Assembly (NCBI RefSeq): GCF_034702125.1
Contig: NC_085880.1
Span: 16,937,028 to 17,001,027 of the forward strand
Source of the DNA: Engraulis encrasicolus
Lineage: Eukaryota; Chordata; Actinopteri; Clupeiformes; Engraulidae
Length of the DNA: 64,000 nucleotides
Direction of reading: 5' to 3'
Shown piece after piece: positions 35,501-42,272 of the stretch. Numbering within the stretch: the stretch's first letter is position 1; each line of letters begins with the position of its first letter. A model generated the notes under the pieces. It made no database searches, was not told the DNA's origin, and saw only the letters and a program-made list of their open reading frames with translations. Position numbers and translations under genes: made by a program.

Positions 35501-37577
35501 AAAGACGTCAGATCCTGTCATCGTGCCTGTGAAAGTTCGGGATGAGGAAAACCACTTCATGAGCTCTTTGAAAGCTCCCATAGGAAAGGAGGCCCCGACA
35601 TTTAATCTGCCCGCGTCTGGCGATCCGTCGGGGAACGAGCCCATTGATACTGAGGACTCGTCCGCAGACTTTGGTCTGTCTGATCCATCGAAACCGTTGC
35701 GCTTCCTCCCTGGCGTGCTCGCGTCATCCTCCTCAGCGAAGCAAGCAAGCAAAGCCGCTGCAGATGTGGAAGAAGCAAGCAAAGAGCCGAGCACCACAGG
35801 ACACCAAGCCCCCATCACGAGTGACCCAAGAACTCTGGGAGGCTCAGCCAAACCTGCGACTCCCACAAGTCTGAATCGATTCATCATCAAAAAGAAAGAT
35901 TCTAAACTTGTCAAAGTGGAAGCAGGGTCATCTAGTGAGACGTTGAAATCTGATGCAAAACCGGTCAAGAAGGAATCGCCTCCATCCGGAGACTCTAAGA
36001 ACTTTCCATCCAGTACAGAACCTGCAAAGAAAGAGTCTCGTTCGCCCAGTCCGACTGAAAAGTGTGCTGCCATTTCAGAATCTGCCAAGGAAACAGATTT
36101 ATCAACTCATTCTGAAAAGTCAATTGCTGATTCTGAGAAGTCAATTGCTGATTCTGAGAAGTCAATTGCTGATTCTAAATCAGTGAAGTCAGAAGCTGCA
36201 GTCAGTATTGCAGAAACTTCATCAAGCCCGCTTCCAAGTGCTACTAATACATCAAGCAAGTCACTGCTGATGTCTATGAAAGACAAACCGGCAGGAATTT
36301 CAACTGAGGCATTCCTAGCTGGCCTGTCCACGCCTGACACTAGCCTTCAACTACCCGCCACATCGGACTCATTAATGAAAGAGGATTCTCTGATTGGCCC
36401 AGATGTCCCGGATGAACCTCCTAAACCGGACTCCACAACCGCTGCCGTGCTGGACTCCACTGCAGAGGAGATTAAAGGTTTTGCCAGTCCCACAACTAGT
36501 CCAGAACCAAATGATGCCAAGACATTAACTGGGCTGAAGGATGCAGCTCCAGAACATATGGATATGAAGGATCCAAGAGTGCCGGACCAGTCAAAAGATG
36601 TCATGCGTGGGGGCTCCCTCTCGGCGGCGTCAATGCCTTCCTCCTCAGATCCATCTTTAAACGACTACAGACCCATGACCGACATCCAAAGCATCAAGAC
36701 CATTTCATCCAACTGCAAGAGCAAAGACTCCCTGATGTCTTCCCGGCCGCCTATGCTCAACACTCCCCCTCCTAAGCTGTTTCATTCCCCTGCCCCTCCG
36801 TTCACTCGTCCCCGTGCCCCAGGTCTCCACGATGCCCCCTTTCGCCACGGCCCCCCACCACCGATGCCAAACTACCCCACCCCGAGCAATCCGCCACCCT
36901 TCCTGTCAGTGCCGCCACCGATGGCTCCAAACATGGGCTTCCCGACGCCGCCTCCTCCCATGATGTTTTCCCCAGGTCCTCTTCCGTCTCCTTCCTGGAC
37001 TCCGCCTCCAGTGGGTCCTCCTGCTCTCCCGGCCGGCTTTCCCCCACCCCCCCTGGGCATGCTTCCTCCTCCTCGCCCACCAATATCGTTTGGGAATCAA
37101 GGCTTTGCCGATCCCGTGCCGCTTCCTCACGTCTCGCCGAAGGAGAAGGGACCGGAGCCACAGCGCTACCACGACCCCTGGGAGAGGCCGCGCCAGCACC
37201 CGGAGGACGCCTCCGGGCACAAGAAGAGCGACACACATCACAGCCGGCCGCGGCACCACAGCGAGTCCCGGCATGAGAAGAAGAGCCGGCGGCACGATCG
37301 GGATTACGAGCGGAAGCGCGAGCGTCGCAGCAGGAGTAAAAGCAGGAGCAGGAGCCGCAGCCGCAGTCGGAGTTACAGCAGGAGTCGCAGCCGCAGCAGG
37401 AGCAAGAGTATAGAACGACGCCACAAGGACCGCAAGCACTCCAAGGACCGTCACTCGGAGAAGCGGAAAGACCGGCACCATCACGGGGAGGACTCGAGCG
37501 GCCGTCACAAGGACAAAGACAGGGACAAACACAGACATGAAAAGAAAAAGAAGAGGTCAAAAGACAGACATTCTTGA
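18749..37577 (+). CDS. phf3: phf3, PHD finger protein 3: spliced coding region (16 coding exons)
   Basis: Join of 18749-18974, 19283-19420, 20721-21679, 23600-24186, 28161-28533, 29265-29325, 29497-29611, 30494-30650, 30825-30941, 32129-32263, 32580-32718, 34232-34418, 34527-34674, 34816-34905, 35004-35199 and 35377-37577. All phases agree and the product is about 1942 residues (human about 2040). Seen: N-terminal MDVVDPFTHLIPSEQLDD; RG/RGG-rich stretch (about 80-140); C4HC3 PHD finger (about 627-677); TFIIS central domain (about 801-925); SPOC domain (about 1077-1230); Pro-rich then SR/KDRH-rich tail. Known for the family: nuclear regulator of RNA polymerase II transcription whose SPOC domain binds Ser2-phosphorylated CTD. 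The start could instead be the in-frame ATG at 18701, which has a better Kozak context and adds 16 residues. Family assignment is near certain; individual splice sites are read by eye. Confidence 0.95.
19119..19186. repeat. (GT)n microsatellite in phf3 intron 2
   Basis: About 33 GT units. Confidence 0.95.
19283..19420 (+). CDS. phf3: phf3 exon 3 (RG-rich)
   Basis: Acceptor TTGGCAG|GTGACG, donor CAAG|GTAACA, phase 1 to phase 1. It encodes a basic, Gly/Arg-rich segment (KRGRGQSTGARLQRGGRR), which could bind RNA or be Arg-methylated (inference from composition). It lies just downstream of a long (GT)n array in intron 2. Confidence 0.8.
19441..19616 (-). repeat. tRNA-derived SINE (GGTAGGGCAC family), reversed
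   Basis: The reverse complement carries the pol III B box GGGTTCGATTCC and a GCCTAAC/GGTAGGGC-like head. The other end is T-rich. The same family lies at 21716 and 47091. Confidence 0.65.
19684..19838. repeat. foldback with hammerhead-like core in phf3 intron 3
   Basis: CCGCTTTGAAGGTTTA (19715-19730) returns inverted as TAAACCTTCAAAGCGG (about 19777-19793), and the outer GTAGAAAAAGAAGT returns as ACTTCTACTTTTTCTAC. The hammerhead motif is in the loop. Confidence 0.8.
19740..19772 (-). ncRNA. hammerhead ribozyme-like motif (Penelope-type)
   Basis: On the minus strand: CTGATGA (19772-19766), stem II GACCC/GGGTC with TGTT loop, intact GAAA, mini stem III AC/GT around GTT, triplet GTA. One extra A between the CTGATGA box and stem II is shared by the copies at 8239, 25063 and 25599. 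The flanking arms form an outer stem I of at least 9 bp. Confidence 0.65.
20507..20567. repeat. (GT)n microsatellite in phf3 intron 3
   Basis: About 30 GT units. Confidence 0.95.
20721..21679 (+). CDS. phf3: phf3 exon 4 (large N-terminal exon)
   Basis: Acceptor CCACTAG|GTAGCG, donor AAG|GTGGGT, phase 1 to phase 0. About 319 codons: RGG repeats, then a hydrophobic block (ALPAYMSPVVLLRRLSVVIG), then a Lys/Pro/Ser-rich linker. The exon is far more GC-rich than the surrounding introns. A second GT four bases downstream (GTGAGC) would break the frame with exon 5, so 21679 is preferred. Confidence 0.85.
21895..23449. mobile_element. hAT-type non-autonomous transposon, 1555 bp, with 8-bp target duplication
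   Basis: Ends TAGGGTTGTCCCGATC and GATCGGGACGTCCCTA are terminal inverted repeats. The host octamer CTTAGCGC is present at 21887-21894 and 23450-23457. No transposase frame. It carries a second hAT element inside. Confidence 0.88.
22420..22740. mobile_element. hAT MITE nested inside the 21895-23449 element
   Basis: TIRs CAGGGGTGCTCAACT and AGTTGAGCACCCCTG; perfect 8-bp target duplication CACTAGAT at 22412-22419 and 22741-22748. Confidence 0.92.
23600..24186 (+). CDS. phf3: phf3 exon 5 (Ser/Pro/His-rich, charged coiled region, start of PHD finger)
   Basis: The acceptor is weak (ATTATAAG|GTGGG, poor pyrimidine tract); an in-frame alternative is GGCAG at 23611. Donor CAACAG|GTAGGT, phase 2. 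It encodes a Pro/His/Ser linker, an E/K/R-rich probable coiled coil (EKEREKEKEKELRRLKKER), the conserved SISVEEPELFIPDN motif and the first PHD cysteines CGICKKPHSN. The codon split AG|G at the boundary gives Arg, as in human PHF3. Confidence 0.85.
24250..24459. mobile_element. hAT-like remnant (AGGGCTGCACAATATATCG end)
   Basis: Starts with AGGGCTGCACAATATATCG, a common fish hAT terminus, followed by ATATCG-rich sequence that seems to resume after 26179 (ATATCGTTATCG). The piggyBac-like element between appears inserted into it. The right TIR is not recognisable. Confidence 0.4.
24794..24991 (+). mobile_element. hAT MITE (CAGTGTTGCCAGAT family), copy 1
   Basis: TIRs CAGTGTTGCCAGAT and ATCTGGCAACACTG; no clean target duplication here. 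Confidence 0.75.
25063..25096 (-). ncRNA. hammerhead ribozyme-like motif, intact core
   Basis: Minus strand: CTGAAGA (25096-25090), stem II GGTGT/ACACC with AGCA loop, GAAA, mini stem III AC/GT around ATTG, cleavage triplet GTC (25065-25063). All invariant core bases are present apart from the shared extra A before stem II. Confidence 0.68.
25599..25632 (+). ncRNA. hammerhead ribozyme-like motif, one stem II mismatch
   Basis: CTGAAGA (25599-25605), stem II GGTGT/ACACA (last pair lost), GAAA, mini stem III AC/GT around GTTG, GTC (25630-25632). Inverted partner of the 25063-25096 copy. Confidence 0.62.
25730..25927 (-). mobile_element. hAT MITE (CAGTGTTGCCAGAT family), copy 2, reversed
   Basis: TIRs CAGGGTTGCCAGAT and ATCTGGCAACACTG; perfect 8-bp target duplication CCTGCAAG at 25722-25729 and 25928-25935. 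Confidence 0.9.
26179..27055. other. phf3 intron 5, middle part
   Basis: Contains a short (TG)n at 26341-26362 and a reversed fragment of the 8565-type SINE (about 26990-27055, GGTACCATGCTCAAGG). Otherwise nothing recognised. Confidence 0.4.
27070..28060 (+). repeat. degenerate tandem array of the PHD-exon 3' splice site
   Basis: Repeats of roughly 60-100 bp with the pattern GTGAGTATTTCACTCCAACA, ACTGGGTTACT, pyrimidine tract, CAG, then GTTCATGGTGGGCTGTGG. Copies of the exon-like segment start near 27085, 27354, 27481, 27568, 27674, 27758, 27841, 27919 and 27983; the real exon 6 starts at 28161. The copy at 27919 has CAG before and GTGAGT 17 nt later. Confidence 0.82.
28161..28533 (+). CDS. 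phf3: phf3 exon 6 (PHD finger core)
   Basis: Acceptor TGTTCAG|GTTCATGG, donor AGGAAG|GTAAGA, phase 2 to phase 0. FMVGCGRCDDWFHGDCVG plus EYVCLRCC complete the C4HC3 zinc-binding set with exon 5. The exon ends in a low-complexity Thr/His/Pro region (TTTTTT, HHHHHH). About ten degenerate copies of its first 20 bases and acceptor lie upstream (27081-28000). Confidence 0.92.
28534..29264 (+). other. phf3 intron 6
   Basis: AT-rich, with a fragment TGAAGCGCTGTGAATACTTTC (split here as TGAAGCGCTGTG + AATACTTTC, about 28957) known from Tc1-like fish transposon ends. No bounded element. Confidence 0.35.
29265..29325 (+). CDS. phf3: phf3 exon 7 (linker)
   Basis: Acceptor ATCCACAG|GACTCA, donor CCTG|GTAACG; 61 nt, phase 0 to phase 1. 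It encodes a short Ser/His/Lys linker ahead of the TFIIS central domain. Accepted because both sites are canonical and the phase is needed by exon 8. Confidence 0.75.
29497..29611 (+). CDS. phf3: phf3 exon 8 (start of TFIIS central domain)
   Basis: Acceptor CCGTATAG|ATACGC, donor AGCAG|GTAAGT. It encodes PSTDQIRRNVRHTLKDILHS, matching the start of the PHF3/DIDO/SPOCD1-type TFIIS central domain. Phase 1 to phase 2. Confidence 0.88.
29730..30096. mobile_element. piggyBac-type MITE, TTAA flanked
   Basis: TTAA-AGGGACACTGTGC at the left and ACAGTGTCCCT-TTAA at the right; TIRs about 12 bp. Well-preserved body, as in many fish genomes. Confidence 0.85.
30115..30404. mobile_element. palindromic MITE with GGTAACACTT ends
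   Basis: TIRs GGTAACACTTAA and TTAAGTGTTACC; the interior is largely self-complementary (TAGCACTAATACATACAAT returns inverted). 8-bp target duplication GTGAAGAT/GTGAAGAC at 30107-30114 and 30405-30412 (7 of 8). Confidence 0.85.
30494..30650 (+). CDS. phf3: phf3 exon 9 (TFIIS central domain)
   Basis: Acceptor AATTTTAG|GCTGAA, donor AACAAT|GTAAGC. It encodes VSKKIERELHAFFQGTDSKY and KYRSLTFNLKDTKNN, the hallmark helices of the domain. Confidence 0.93.
30825..30941 (+). CDS. phf3: phf3 exon 10 (TFIIS central domain)
   Basis: Acceptor TTGCCCAG|GTGCTG, donor AGACAC|GTAAGC; 117 nt, phase 0. It encodes LIRMSPEELASKELAAWRQR plus ENRH. The end of this exon with its donor is duplicated 220 bp downstream (31126-31161) and again, in worse shape, near 31322. 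Confidence 0.93.
30905..31365 (+). repeat. tandem duplications of the phf3 exon-10 end and donor
   Basis: The last 36 nt of exon 10 with its GTAAGC donor are repeated at 31126-31161, and a third, decayed copy (GGAAAATGAACATGTAAGG) lies near 31322. The flanking AGCACCAACATGCTTTTACACA and TTTATTTGATCACGTTTAGT (or GATCACGGTTAGT) segments are repeated too. Confidence 0.9.
31366..32128 (+). other. phf3 intron 10, distal part
   Basis: Contains TGTAATGCAATG-type short repeats (31985-32095) and a (CTC)n tract that serves as pyrimidine tract of exon 11. The phrase CCTCCTGTCTGCAGGCC at 31953 closely resembles the true acceptor at 32128 and may be a decoy. Confidence 0.5.
32129..32263 (+). CDS. phf3: phf3 exon 11 (end of TFIIS domain)
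   Basis: Acceptor GTCTGCAG|GCCATA after a (CTC)n pyrimidine tract; donor CTGGAG|GTGAGT; 135 nt, phase 0. It encodes IEMIEKEQREVERRPITKIT followed by HKGEIEIE, nearly identical to human PHF3. Confidence 0.93.
32580..32718 (+). CDS. phf3: phf3 exon 12 (acidic linker, HLFDLNCKIC motif)
   Basis: Acceptor ACCTGCAG|CCTGAG, donor GCACTG|GTAAGA, phase 0 to phase 1. It encodes a Glu/Pro-rich linker, then DTTSLHKSHLFDLNCKICTG, conserved in PHF3. The donor is the first of five equally spaced copies (24-bp minisatellite, 32715-32820); use of a later donor would add 8 residues per unit in frame. Confidence 0.92.
32715..32834 (+). repeat. 24-bp minisatellite carrying the phf3 exon-12 splice donor
   Basis: Five units start at 32715, 32739, 32763, 32787 and 32811, each with (A/T)CTG or ATTG followed by GTAAGA or GTGAGA. 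The unit is 24 bp and stays open in the phf3 frame to a TAG at 32832. More diverged pieces occur around 32990-33090. Confidence 0.93.
33090..34231 (+). other. phf3 intron 12, distal part
   Basis: Holds one copy of the GGGCCGCTGACAGCTTTGGC dispersed repeat (33508-33650) and a small AGCCTAATTGCTATATTAGC tandem (33935-33995). No gene. Confidence 0.45.
34232..34418 (+). CDS. phf3: phf3 exon 13 (linker before SPOC)
   Basis: Acceptor CTTTCAG|GGCGTATGG, donor GGACG|GTAAGA. It starts with RMAPPVEE (human RMAPPVDD), then a variable acidic linker. Phase 1 to phase 2. Confidence 0.9.
34527..34674 (+). CDS. phf3: phf3 exon 14 (SPOC domain start)
   Basis: Acceptor CTTGCAG|GTCTGA, donor ACGGAG|GTAAAT. 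It encodes STFLANLESLWNGFVDMAAV and KLLTKAYPVSGTLDHL, the first SPOC strands and helix. Confidence 0.93.
34816..34905 (+). CDS. phf3: phf3 exon 15 (SPOC domain)
   Basis: Acceptor CTCACCAG|GATCTG, donor ACAAAA|GTAGGC; 90 nt, phase 0. It encodes DLPENIQVGGRISPQIVWDY and VEKIRASGTK, close to the human sequence. Confidence 0.93.
35004..35199 (+). CDS. phf3: phf3 exon 16 (SPOC domain)
   Basis: Acceptor CCAACCAG|GAGCTG, donor GGCCCAG|GTTCGT. It encodes YTLLYAYFSSRRRYGVVANN and KQVKDMYLIPLGS, the SPOC core that in the family carries the basic residues binding phospho-CTD. Confidence 0.93.
35377..37577 (+). CDS. phf3: phf3 exon 17 (SPOC end and long disordered C-terminal tail)
   Basis: Acceptor TCCTGCAG|GATTAG; stop TGA 37575-37577. 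It begins LETNRPNLLLGLIIRQRPKR, then a Ser/Lys-rich disordered region, a perfect-period 7-residue repeat (SEKSIAD, three copies, 36112-36177), a Pro/Phe/Met-rich segment (about 36760-37080), and an SR-repeat plus KDRH/EKRK basic tail typical of nuclear transcription and splicing proteins. Reading is open over 2.2 kb with no frameshift. Confidence 0.95.
36112..36177 (+). repeat. 21-bp coding tandem repeat in phf3 exon 17
   Basis: Three 21-bp units encoding SEKSIAD, nearly identical at nucleotide level. Confidence 0.9.
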
Positions 37578-38125
37578 GTTTGTTTTTTTACACACACAAG
37601 CAAAAAACTATACAAAAGAAAACATTTGCTTCAATGCCTTTTTTCCTTACAAAAGCTTGTTTTTATTTTTCAGTACCATAGATAAAATGTCTGTAGAATT
37701 ATTATTGATGTCCAAATGTGCAGCTTTTTTCTTAAAAAAAAAAAAAAAGACTCTTTGGGAGGGGAAACAAAAAAAAGAACACTTTGGTTGTGTTTTTAAT
37801 TCAGAGGGAAATGAAAAGGTTCATTTTTAATGGTTTTGCTTGCACTGACAACACACACAGCAGTCATTGCTCATATCTATGAAACAGTCAATAAGAACAT
37901 TTTTTACTCTGCATGATTTAAATTCCAGTCCCATCAACCTCTCTGCTGTTATTTCTCCTCTCCTGTATTTTTTTTAAATGTCCTTTTCCATCTCCCTCCC
38001 CCTGTACCTATATTGCCCCCTGTTTGTTTTAAGGTAATTATTGTCTTTGTACATTTTGGCTCGTCATGCACATTATAAATCAAGTGTGCACCCAGCACCT
38101 TGTGTTTCTGTGTACAGTTCATAAT

Positions 38126-38131
38126 AATAAA
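38126..38131 (+). terminator. poly(A) signal AATAAA, phf3
   Basis: Canonical AATAAA about 550 nt after the phf3 stop; followed within 20 nt by a T-rich stretch. Confidence 0.6.
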
Positions 38132-38139
38132 GCTAGGCT

Positions 38140-38145
38140 TTTATT
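38140..38145 (-). terminator. poly(A) signal AATAAA on the minus strand, eys
   Basis: The plus strand reads TTTATT. It is the first clear AATAAA downstream of the eys stop at 38712 (about 570 nt). An ATTAAA variant lies immediately after the stop (about 38702) and could be an alternative. Confidence 0.45.
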
Positions 38146-38150
38146 GTTCA

Positions 38151-38711
38151 TAAAAAAATGATTGTGAAAAATACATTTTATCTAGCGACTAACTCCAGTG
38201 TTTATAATAAGGACTGAGAGAACTTAACCCATGACATATAGAAAACAATAAATAATGATACATGTGCTATCATTACAAATGCTTTTTTTGACATCAGTAC
38301 TGTTTCTATATTTTAACTTGGTGTGAACAGAAGCAAAGACTGCTACCGCAAGTCTGGGCATGAAAATGAAGAGAGGATGACAGCACCATCATGTACTCAA
38401 TTCAAGGAAACCTATGGCCAATTACAGGATCAACGCTTATATCAAATTAGGACTACAACTTTCAATTAGTAATAATAATAAATAAATTATACACACTAGA
38501 TGCTAAAGTTAGAGGCATATTGTGCAGTAGTCTAACAACCGATTTCTAAGACAAAAGAAAAGAAACTGTACAGTACTGTGAGTCAGAGTAAAAAAAAAGA
38601 AACTATAAATGAGTAAAAGATCTGAATGAATCTCTATTCTATCGTTTGGGGAAAACAAGCTCCAAAAATAAAAATATGAGTAGTAGTATTAAGTTATAAA
38701 TATTTAATTAG
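38151..38711 (-). other. eys: eys 3' UTR (inferred)
   Basis: AT-rich untranslated stretch between the eys stop and the minus-strand AATAAA. Confidence 0.45.
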
Positions 38712-39907
38712 CTAATCTTCTCCCTTGTAAACATTGAAGCCCTCATAACTTTGTAGAAACTGCAGCTTTCTAGCATCTTGGAATAAAACCACATCTTTAA
38801 TGCTACCCTGAAACCCTGAAGAAAACAGACCAGATGTTATGGCTGACACGTCTCGGTTGAGCTCAAAGCCTCCAAAATAATAAACGCCGTCGTGATTTAT
38901 GGCAACGTAGCGCTCGAAGGGATCCACGTCCTCAAAGAGGACCGTCTCGCCATCCAGGAGCACCTGGATCAGGGTCCTGTTGTGGATGAGAGTGACGTGA
39001 TGCCAGGTGTTGCAGCACAGGCTGGCGTTTGGGTAGAGGAGCGGTACGGGGATCCTCTCTCCCAGGTTGATGGCGATCTGGAGGTGGCCGTCTCTGAGCC
39101 CCAAGGCCAGGTAGTCGTCGTCCTCCCGCTGCGCCCGGCCCATCCACACCATCACGCCGTCCTCGCGGCCGCTGCTGAAGTTGAGGGATATCTGGGTGTA
39201 CTTGAGGTTGCGTTGGTAGTACTGCGGGTCTCTGTACTTCAGGTAGGAGTTGCCCACGAACCTTACGGCGTCCATGGTGACGGGCGCGTCGCAGTACGGC
39301 CCGCTCCAGCCGAGCGAGCACATGCAGGTGTAGGAGCGGCCGGTGGCGTTGGCGACGCAGAGGGAGCCGTGACGACACTGGTTGCCAACGCAGAACACGG
39401 ACTGCTCGCACCTAGGGCCCGTCCAGTTGGACAGGCACGCACAGGTGAATGAGGTGGCGCCAACAGGGCGGCAGAATCCGCCGTTTTGGCAGACTTTGTA
39501 CCCACAACCCGTTCCATCCCAGTCGCCGATGTTGGCACCGCCCGTCGCCCCCTTTTCGCTGAGGTCAAGGTCATGTCCGTTGACGACGACCTCCCTGATA
39601 CAGCCGGTGAAGCCGCTCGGTTCATTCTCCACCGCGCTGGCAGAGACGGCACTCAGGTCCGACACCCCTCCCACAAAGATGTCTGTGGACACGTCGAGGG
39701 TCGTCATGACCTCAGTGTTGTTCCGGGTGACTGCCTGTCCGTCCAGGACGAGGTAGCTGTACGCGCCCTCTCGGCCCGTCTGCAGGCTGTGCCACACGCG
39801 ACCTTTGGCGTCCACCTTGTTTCTGGACCGCAGCGTGAAGGTGCCGTCTCCCAGGTTGTAGCGCAGCTGAACATACCCTGAGGTCAGAGATACGCTCAGG
39901 AAATCCC
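38712..39907 (-). CDS. eys: eys terminal coding exon (laminin-G, two EGF, laminin-G)
   Basis: Acceptor CTCCGCACAG|GGGATT at 39908. About 398 codons to TGA/TAA at 38712-38714 (protein end NVYKGED). It encodes the rest of a laminin-G ([34 protein letters not shown]), two EGF modules (CQNGGFC to [13 protein letters not shown] to GPYC) and a final laminin-G ([20 protein letters not shown]). Several N-glycosylation sequons fit a secreted protein. A 3-kb inverted-repeat element starts only 22 bp upstream of the acceptor. Confidence 0.95.
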
Positions 39908-42042
39908 CTGTGCGGAGAAAAAGGATAATAGTGGAGTCGTAATAGGCTCAGTCATTTCAAATTGATGTTAAAGTTTGGTTTTCACTTCCAAGTTGAAGTT
40001 TAGGGTCTATAGAACAATTTGAGTTCGAGTGTCAAACACACAGATAACAAAATGGCCTGCGGGGGGCGCTCTAAAATATATAAACTGCTATAACTTTTGA
40101 TTAGTTAAACCAAATTTAACATATGAGGTATGTATGGATTCAGCATGGAGAGGAGAAACCAGTGGGCTAAATAGTTGGTTACCAGATTAAAGACACACTA
40201 TGTAATAAACACACGTTTAGCCAATGGACAGCTAAATCTGGGCTTTTTTAAGATAAAGGGTGGAAATGCCCTCCAAGTTGCAATGAAACATAATTCATTG
40301 TTGCAATTTATTGTAAATAAAGCCTGGGTTATCACTTAACTTGATTTGTTCAGAATATCCCTGAAGCACACAGATACTTAGGATACATATACACAAATAT
40401 AGCTGCATAAAGCCTATGTGATATTTAGGACCCAACTTGCAACTTTGAGTTTATGAATTTAGGATCATGAGTACCAGCTTTTTTTCAATCAAGCCATCAT
40501 TTTATTCACAACTTAAACACTTTATATCTGGAAGAAAGTAAATCAATAATAATAATAATAATAGTAATAATGATGATGATGATGATGATGATAAATACTA
40601 TGGGGAACATCATTTTTTCTTGCATTCAAAAAGTAAACAGAAGACCATAGGGCTAACATTTATTCCAATACTCCACTCTACAATAACTATGACAGAGAAC
40701 AGATGCAAAAACAGTCAGTGGTCTGTCTTAGAAATTGTATGTGCACTTGCACAGATGTGTGCACTTTAACTCTGCCTTCATGCACTTGCACCGAGATCTG
40801 GCAGGTCTATTTGTACAAGTACTAGTACAGCTGCACTTCACCTCTAGTTGGAAAACATCTTTGGCAACTGCATTGCTTTGGTAGTGTAGTCCAAATCTGG
40901 GAACTGTTCATTTGTTACCAGATTGGCAGGCATTTCTGGCAAATGCAGATAAGAACGGTTTTCATTCCTGTCAACTACGCTGGTAACAAATGGACAGTTC
41001 TTAGAGCAGATGATTGTGTCTACCATGTATGAAATAGTCCTATAGTATTATTTAGTATGCTTGCCAAAGGCCTCTGCTTGCCCCCAGTAAGCATACTAAT
41101 TGTTCTCCAACAGTTTATTTAGTATGCTTGCGGGAAAGCATTTTAATTGTTCATCAACAGTTTATTATTATTCTACATTTTTCCATTCACCCCGGCATAT
41201 GGGAATCGCCATTCATTAGTACGACGGCTTTGAATCGTTGCAGCATTCGAGATAGAGACACGGTTCGAGTGCCAAAACGAACGGCTCGAAAAGGTCTCAG
41301 GGTGGAGTATTTTTTGCTGGCCTACCACCTTTCATTCGTTCACCAGACTTGTTTTCCCTCAGTTTTCTCTCTGTTTTCCCCCTCATTGAAATTAATGGTA
41401 TAATGGTCAAGATGATAATGTCACAAACTGTGGCAGTTAGAGTGAGAGGTGACCTGTCCTGGGGTTTTTGTATCAACTAGGTAAAGGCATTGTTAGAGAG
41501 GTATTGGCTCTGAGTACAAACTGTGTGAAGATCATAAGCCAACTCTTAAAAATGTTTCAAAGAGAGCAGTTTTAAAATCCCTATGATGTGACCCCATTCA
41601 CTCACAAAAAAATGTGTGAACAGCTCAGCGCATAGGCCTGAATATGTCCATTTTTTGACTGAACCATTTGGCCAAGAAAAGTGATCTCAGCGTTGACATG
41701 AAGAGCAGGTTTGTGCCATTTGTGTGTCAATATCATCTGACAACTTGCAAAACTTTTGGAGATATGACAGCGTAAAAATAAGGCTGCACATATTACTCAG
41801 CTATTGACTGCCAAACTGTCACCTTTAGAATCTTCAGTCATACACACACACACACACACACATGCAGCCTTGTAGAACTTTAGACCTCTGCTGTCAGTAA
41901 GTGGCAGTGGCCTACTGGGTAGGGTCTGTCAGAGGGTTGAAGGTTCGAATCCCACCCTTACCTCTCCCTACACACCCATTCCTGAAAGGCACCTGAAGCA
42001 TCTCCATACATGCACGCACACACACACGCACGCACGCACGCA

Positions 42043-42077
<35 letters not shown>

Positions 42078-42093
42078 CTCTCTCTCTCGCACG

Positions 42094-42130
<37 letters not shown>

Positions 42131-42237
42131 CTATCTCTTTCCCTCATGTTTCTGTGTGTGTATACAACAGCTCTGTGTGTGTGTGTGTGCATAATCCGCA
42201 AGCATACCAATAGCATTGTCTCTCCGGAAATGCACTC

Positions 42238-42272
<35 letters not shown>

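Larger units (their letters stand above)
37578..38150 (+). other. phf3: phf3 3' UTR
   Basis: AT-rich untranslated stretch after the stop codon, ending shortly after an AATAAA. The cleavage point is inferred. Confidence 0.6.

Noticed and set aside
35441..37560. Minus-strand frames opposite phf3 exon 17
   Set aside because: Shadows of a GC-rich, SR/Pro-rich coding exon; no family resemblance.
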